64,000 nt of DNA from Bradyrhizobium sp. NAS80.1 (GTDB taxonomy: Bacteria > Pseudomonadota > Alphaproteobacteria > Rhizobiales > Xanthobacteraceae), in contig NZ_LGHL01000003.1 of the NCBI RefSeq assembly GCF_001908205.1, forward strand, positions 1 to 64,000, in the 5' to 3' direction. Under the pieces are notes generated by a model, which did not search any database, had not been told where the DNA came from, and saw nothing but the letters and a program-made list of their open reading frames with translations. The first letter of the stretch is position 1. The number at the start of each line of letters is the position of its first letter. Below are positions 62,854 to 64,000 of the stretch, one piece after another. A program made the translations under genes and the position numbers.

Positions 62854-64000
62854 TCAACCGATCTCCTCAGATAGCGAGCGAGATCGCGTTTCAGGTGCAA
62901 CAATCGCAGCGATAAGACTCACCAATGCGAGGCCTGCGAGCCAAGCCGGAGCTGGCCAATAACTTCCATCGGCCCATTTGACCAGCGCTGTCGCAATGAG
63001 AGGGGTAAGTCCGCCACCCAGTGCTGCTGACAACTGATAACCGAGGGAAGCTCCGGTGTAGCGAACGCTGGTCTTGAAGAGTTCCGGGCCGAATGATCCC
63101 ATAATTCCGAACAAGACACCGTTGGCTATTCCACCGACCGCCATGGCAAGGAAGATCAACGATGTGGCTTTCGTATTCACGAGCCAGAACAGGGGAAAGG
63201 CAAACAGGATCGTGAAGATCGCAGCCGCCATGAACACTGGCCGGCGTCCAATTCGGTCGGAAAAAGCGCAAACTGGGACGATGATCAGCAGTTCGGTGAT
63301 TGCGAATGCCAGAACGCCGTGGAGCATCAGTTCTCTAGACAAGCCGAGACTTGTCGAGCCGTAAGCGACCATGAAGGTCACATAGACGTAGAAGCCGCCA
63401 CTCGTCACAAGAAACAGTCCGCCTGCCAGCAAAACCTCGCGCCACTGGGTCCGCAACGTTTCCACGAGCGGAAATGCCGCGATTGCCTTCGTGCGTTTCG
63501 CCTTGGAGAAGGCTTTGGTTTCCGGCATCGAGAATCTGGCGAATGCGCCCACCACTACGAGCACGAAGCTGAGAAGGAAAGGTAGACGCCAGCCCCATGA
63601 GGCAAATTGATCGGTGCCCAAGATTGCCGTCGTCGCCGTAAATACCAGCGTTGCGATCACCAGACCTGCGGGAGAGCCTAACTGTGGAAGGCTGCCGAGC
63701 AGTCCGCGCCGTGTTTGCGCCTCGCTTTCGGTCATGACCAGCACGGCGCCACCCCATTCGCCGCCCAGGCCGATGCCCTGAATGAGACGAAGGAGCACCA
63801 GCAGGATGGGCGCGAGGACGCCAATAGCCTCGTAGTTGGGAAGGCACCCGACGAGGAGGGTCGCCACTCCCGTCAGCAGGAACGTCGTGATGAGCGTCGA
63901 CTTGCGACCAATGCGATCGCCCATATGCCCGAAGATGATCGCTCCGATCGGACGGGCGAGAAAGCCGACGGCGAAAGTGGCGAATGAGAGCAGCGTACCG
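62854..64000 (-). CDS. MFS transporter of the MHS (metabolite:H+ symporter) type, partial
   Basis: The gene runs off the window: upstream frame at 63925-64000 continues FATFAVGFLARPIGAIIFGHMGDRIGRKSTL, the motif A of MHS-type carriers (ShiA/ProP/KgtP-like). The C-terminal end is at 62854 (LSEEIG). Visible landmarks: LLRLIQGIGLGGEWGGAVLVMTE and LFGIMGSFGPELFKTSVRYTG. The likely substrate is a carboxylate such as shikimate or alpha-ketoglutarate type, unproven. It converges with the MFS gene at 62750. Confidence 0.88.
   Translation of the reverse strand, partial: GTLLSFATFAVGFLARPIGAIIFGHMGDRIGRKSTLITTFLLTGVATLLVGCLPNYEAIGVLAPILLVLLRLIQGIGLGGEWGGAVLVMTESEAQTRRGLLGSLPQLGSPAGLVIATLVFTATTAILGTDQFASWGWRLPFLLSFVLVVVGAFARFSMPETKAFSKAKRTKAIAAFPLVETLRTQWREVLLAGGLFLVTSGGFYVYVTFMVAYGSTSLGLSRELMLHGVLAFAITELLIIVPVCAFSDRIGRRPVFMAAAIFTILFAFPLFWLVNTKATSLIFLAMAVGGIANGVLFGIMGSFGPELFKTSVRYTGASLGYQLSAALGGGLTPLIATALVKWADGSYWPAPAWLAGLALVSLIAAIVAPETRSRSLSEEIG

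Overview
The window looks like chromosome of an alphaproteobacterium of the Bradyrhizobium/Rhodopseudomonas group. Support: high-GC codon use, an extragenic palindrome near base 100 of a kind I associate with Bradyrhizobium, many FNR/FixK-type boxes, and family content (CHAD, MlaEFD with STAS domain, TRAP, Bug receptors, ADP-forming acyl-CoA synthetase fused to GNAT). The species is inferred, not proven.

Region 1 (1-13 kb) is a stress/microaerobic block: CHAD protein, APH-like/AAA kinase, universal stress protein, acyl-CoA synthetase-GNAT fusion, YqjE/YqjD-type membrane pair, MlaE-F-D lipid transporter, c-type cytochrome and two Crp/Fnr regulators. Five perfect TTGA-N6-TCAA boxes lie in its intergenic gaps. 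The Cys-containing FNR homologue itself is frameshifted. Region 2 (12.9-25.5 kb) is catabolic: cyclase, TRAP transporter, SDR; a divergent operon with a Bug receptor, a two-subunit molybdenum hydroxylase and a ModA-like protein; then a bis-MGD oxidoreductase and an enoyl-CoA hydratase.

Region 3 (25.6-61.3 kb) is a large integrated element, nested like a Russian doll. Its backbone has integrase and excisionase-like genes at the left edge, an ArdC remnant, Toprim, DUF2493, Fic, DUF736, DUF932, XRE, DUF2285-type, HTH, replication initiator with three iterons, DUF2840, TraF, lytic transglycosylase, relaxase, TraG coupling protein and a CopG protein. No type IV secretion channel genes follow, so it looks mobilizable or truncated. 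Two transposons sit inside this backbone.

(a) A 10.77 kb element (35061-45828) splits the DUF932 gene. Removing it and one copy of the flanking CGCGCC restores the DUF932 reading frame across the junction. It has imperfect terminal inverted repeats, three tyrosine recombinases plus a small HTH/coiled-coil protein in ATGA-coupled order, an ArdC gene, and a metal-efflux cassette (RcnR-like repressor, P1B ATPase without CPC motif, alpha/beta-hydrolase without nucleophile). (b) A minimal Tn7-like transposon (49927-54833; TnsA, TnsB/TniA, TniB, TniQ) has perfect 20-bp terminal inverted repeats. It lies between the replication iterons and DUF2840, where a parA gene is usual, and has no target duplication.

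Region 4 (61.4-64 kb) carries two MFS transporters, the second cut by the window end.

Seven genes carry single-base disruptions (five frameshift-type, two in-frame stops). Either the element is decaying or the assembly has base errors; raw reads would decide.
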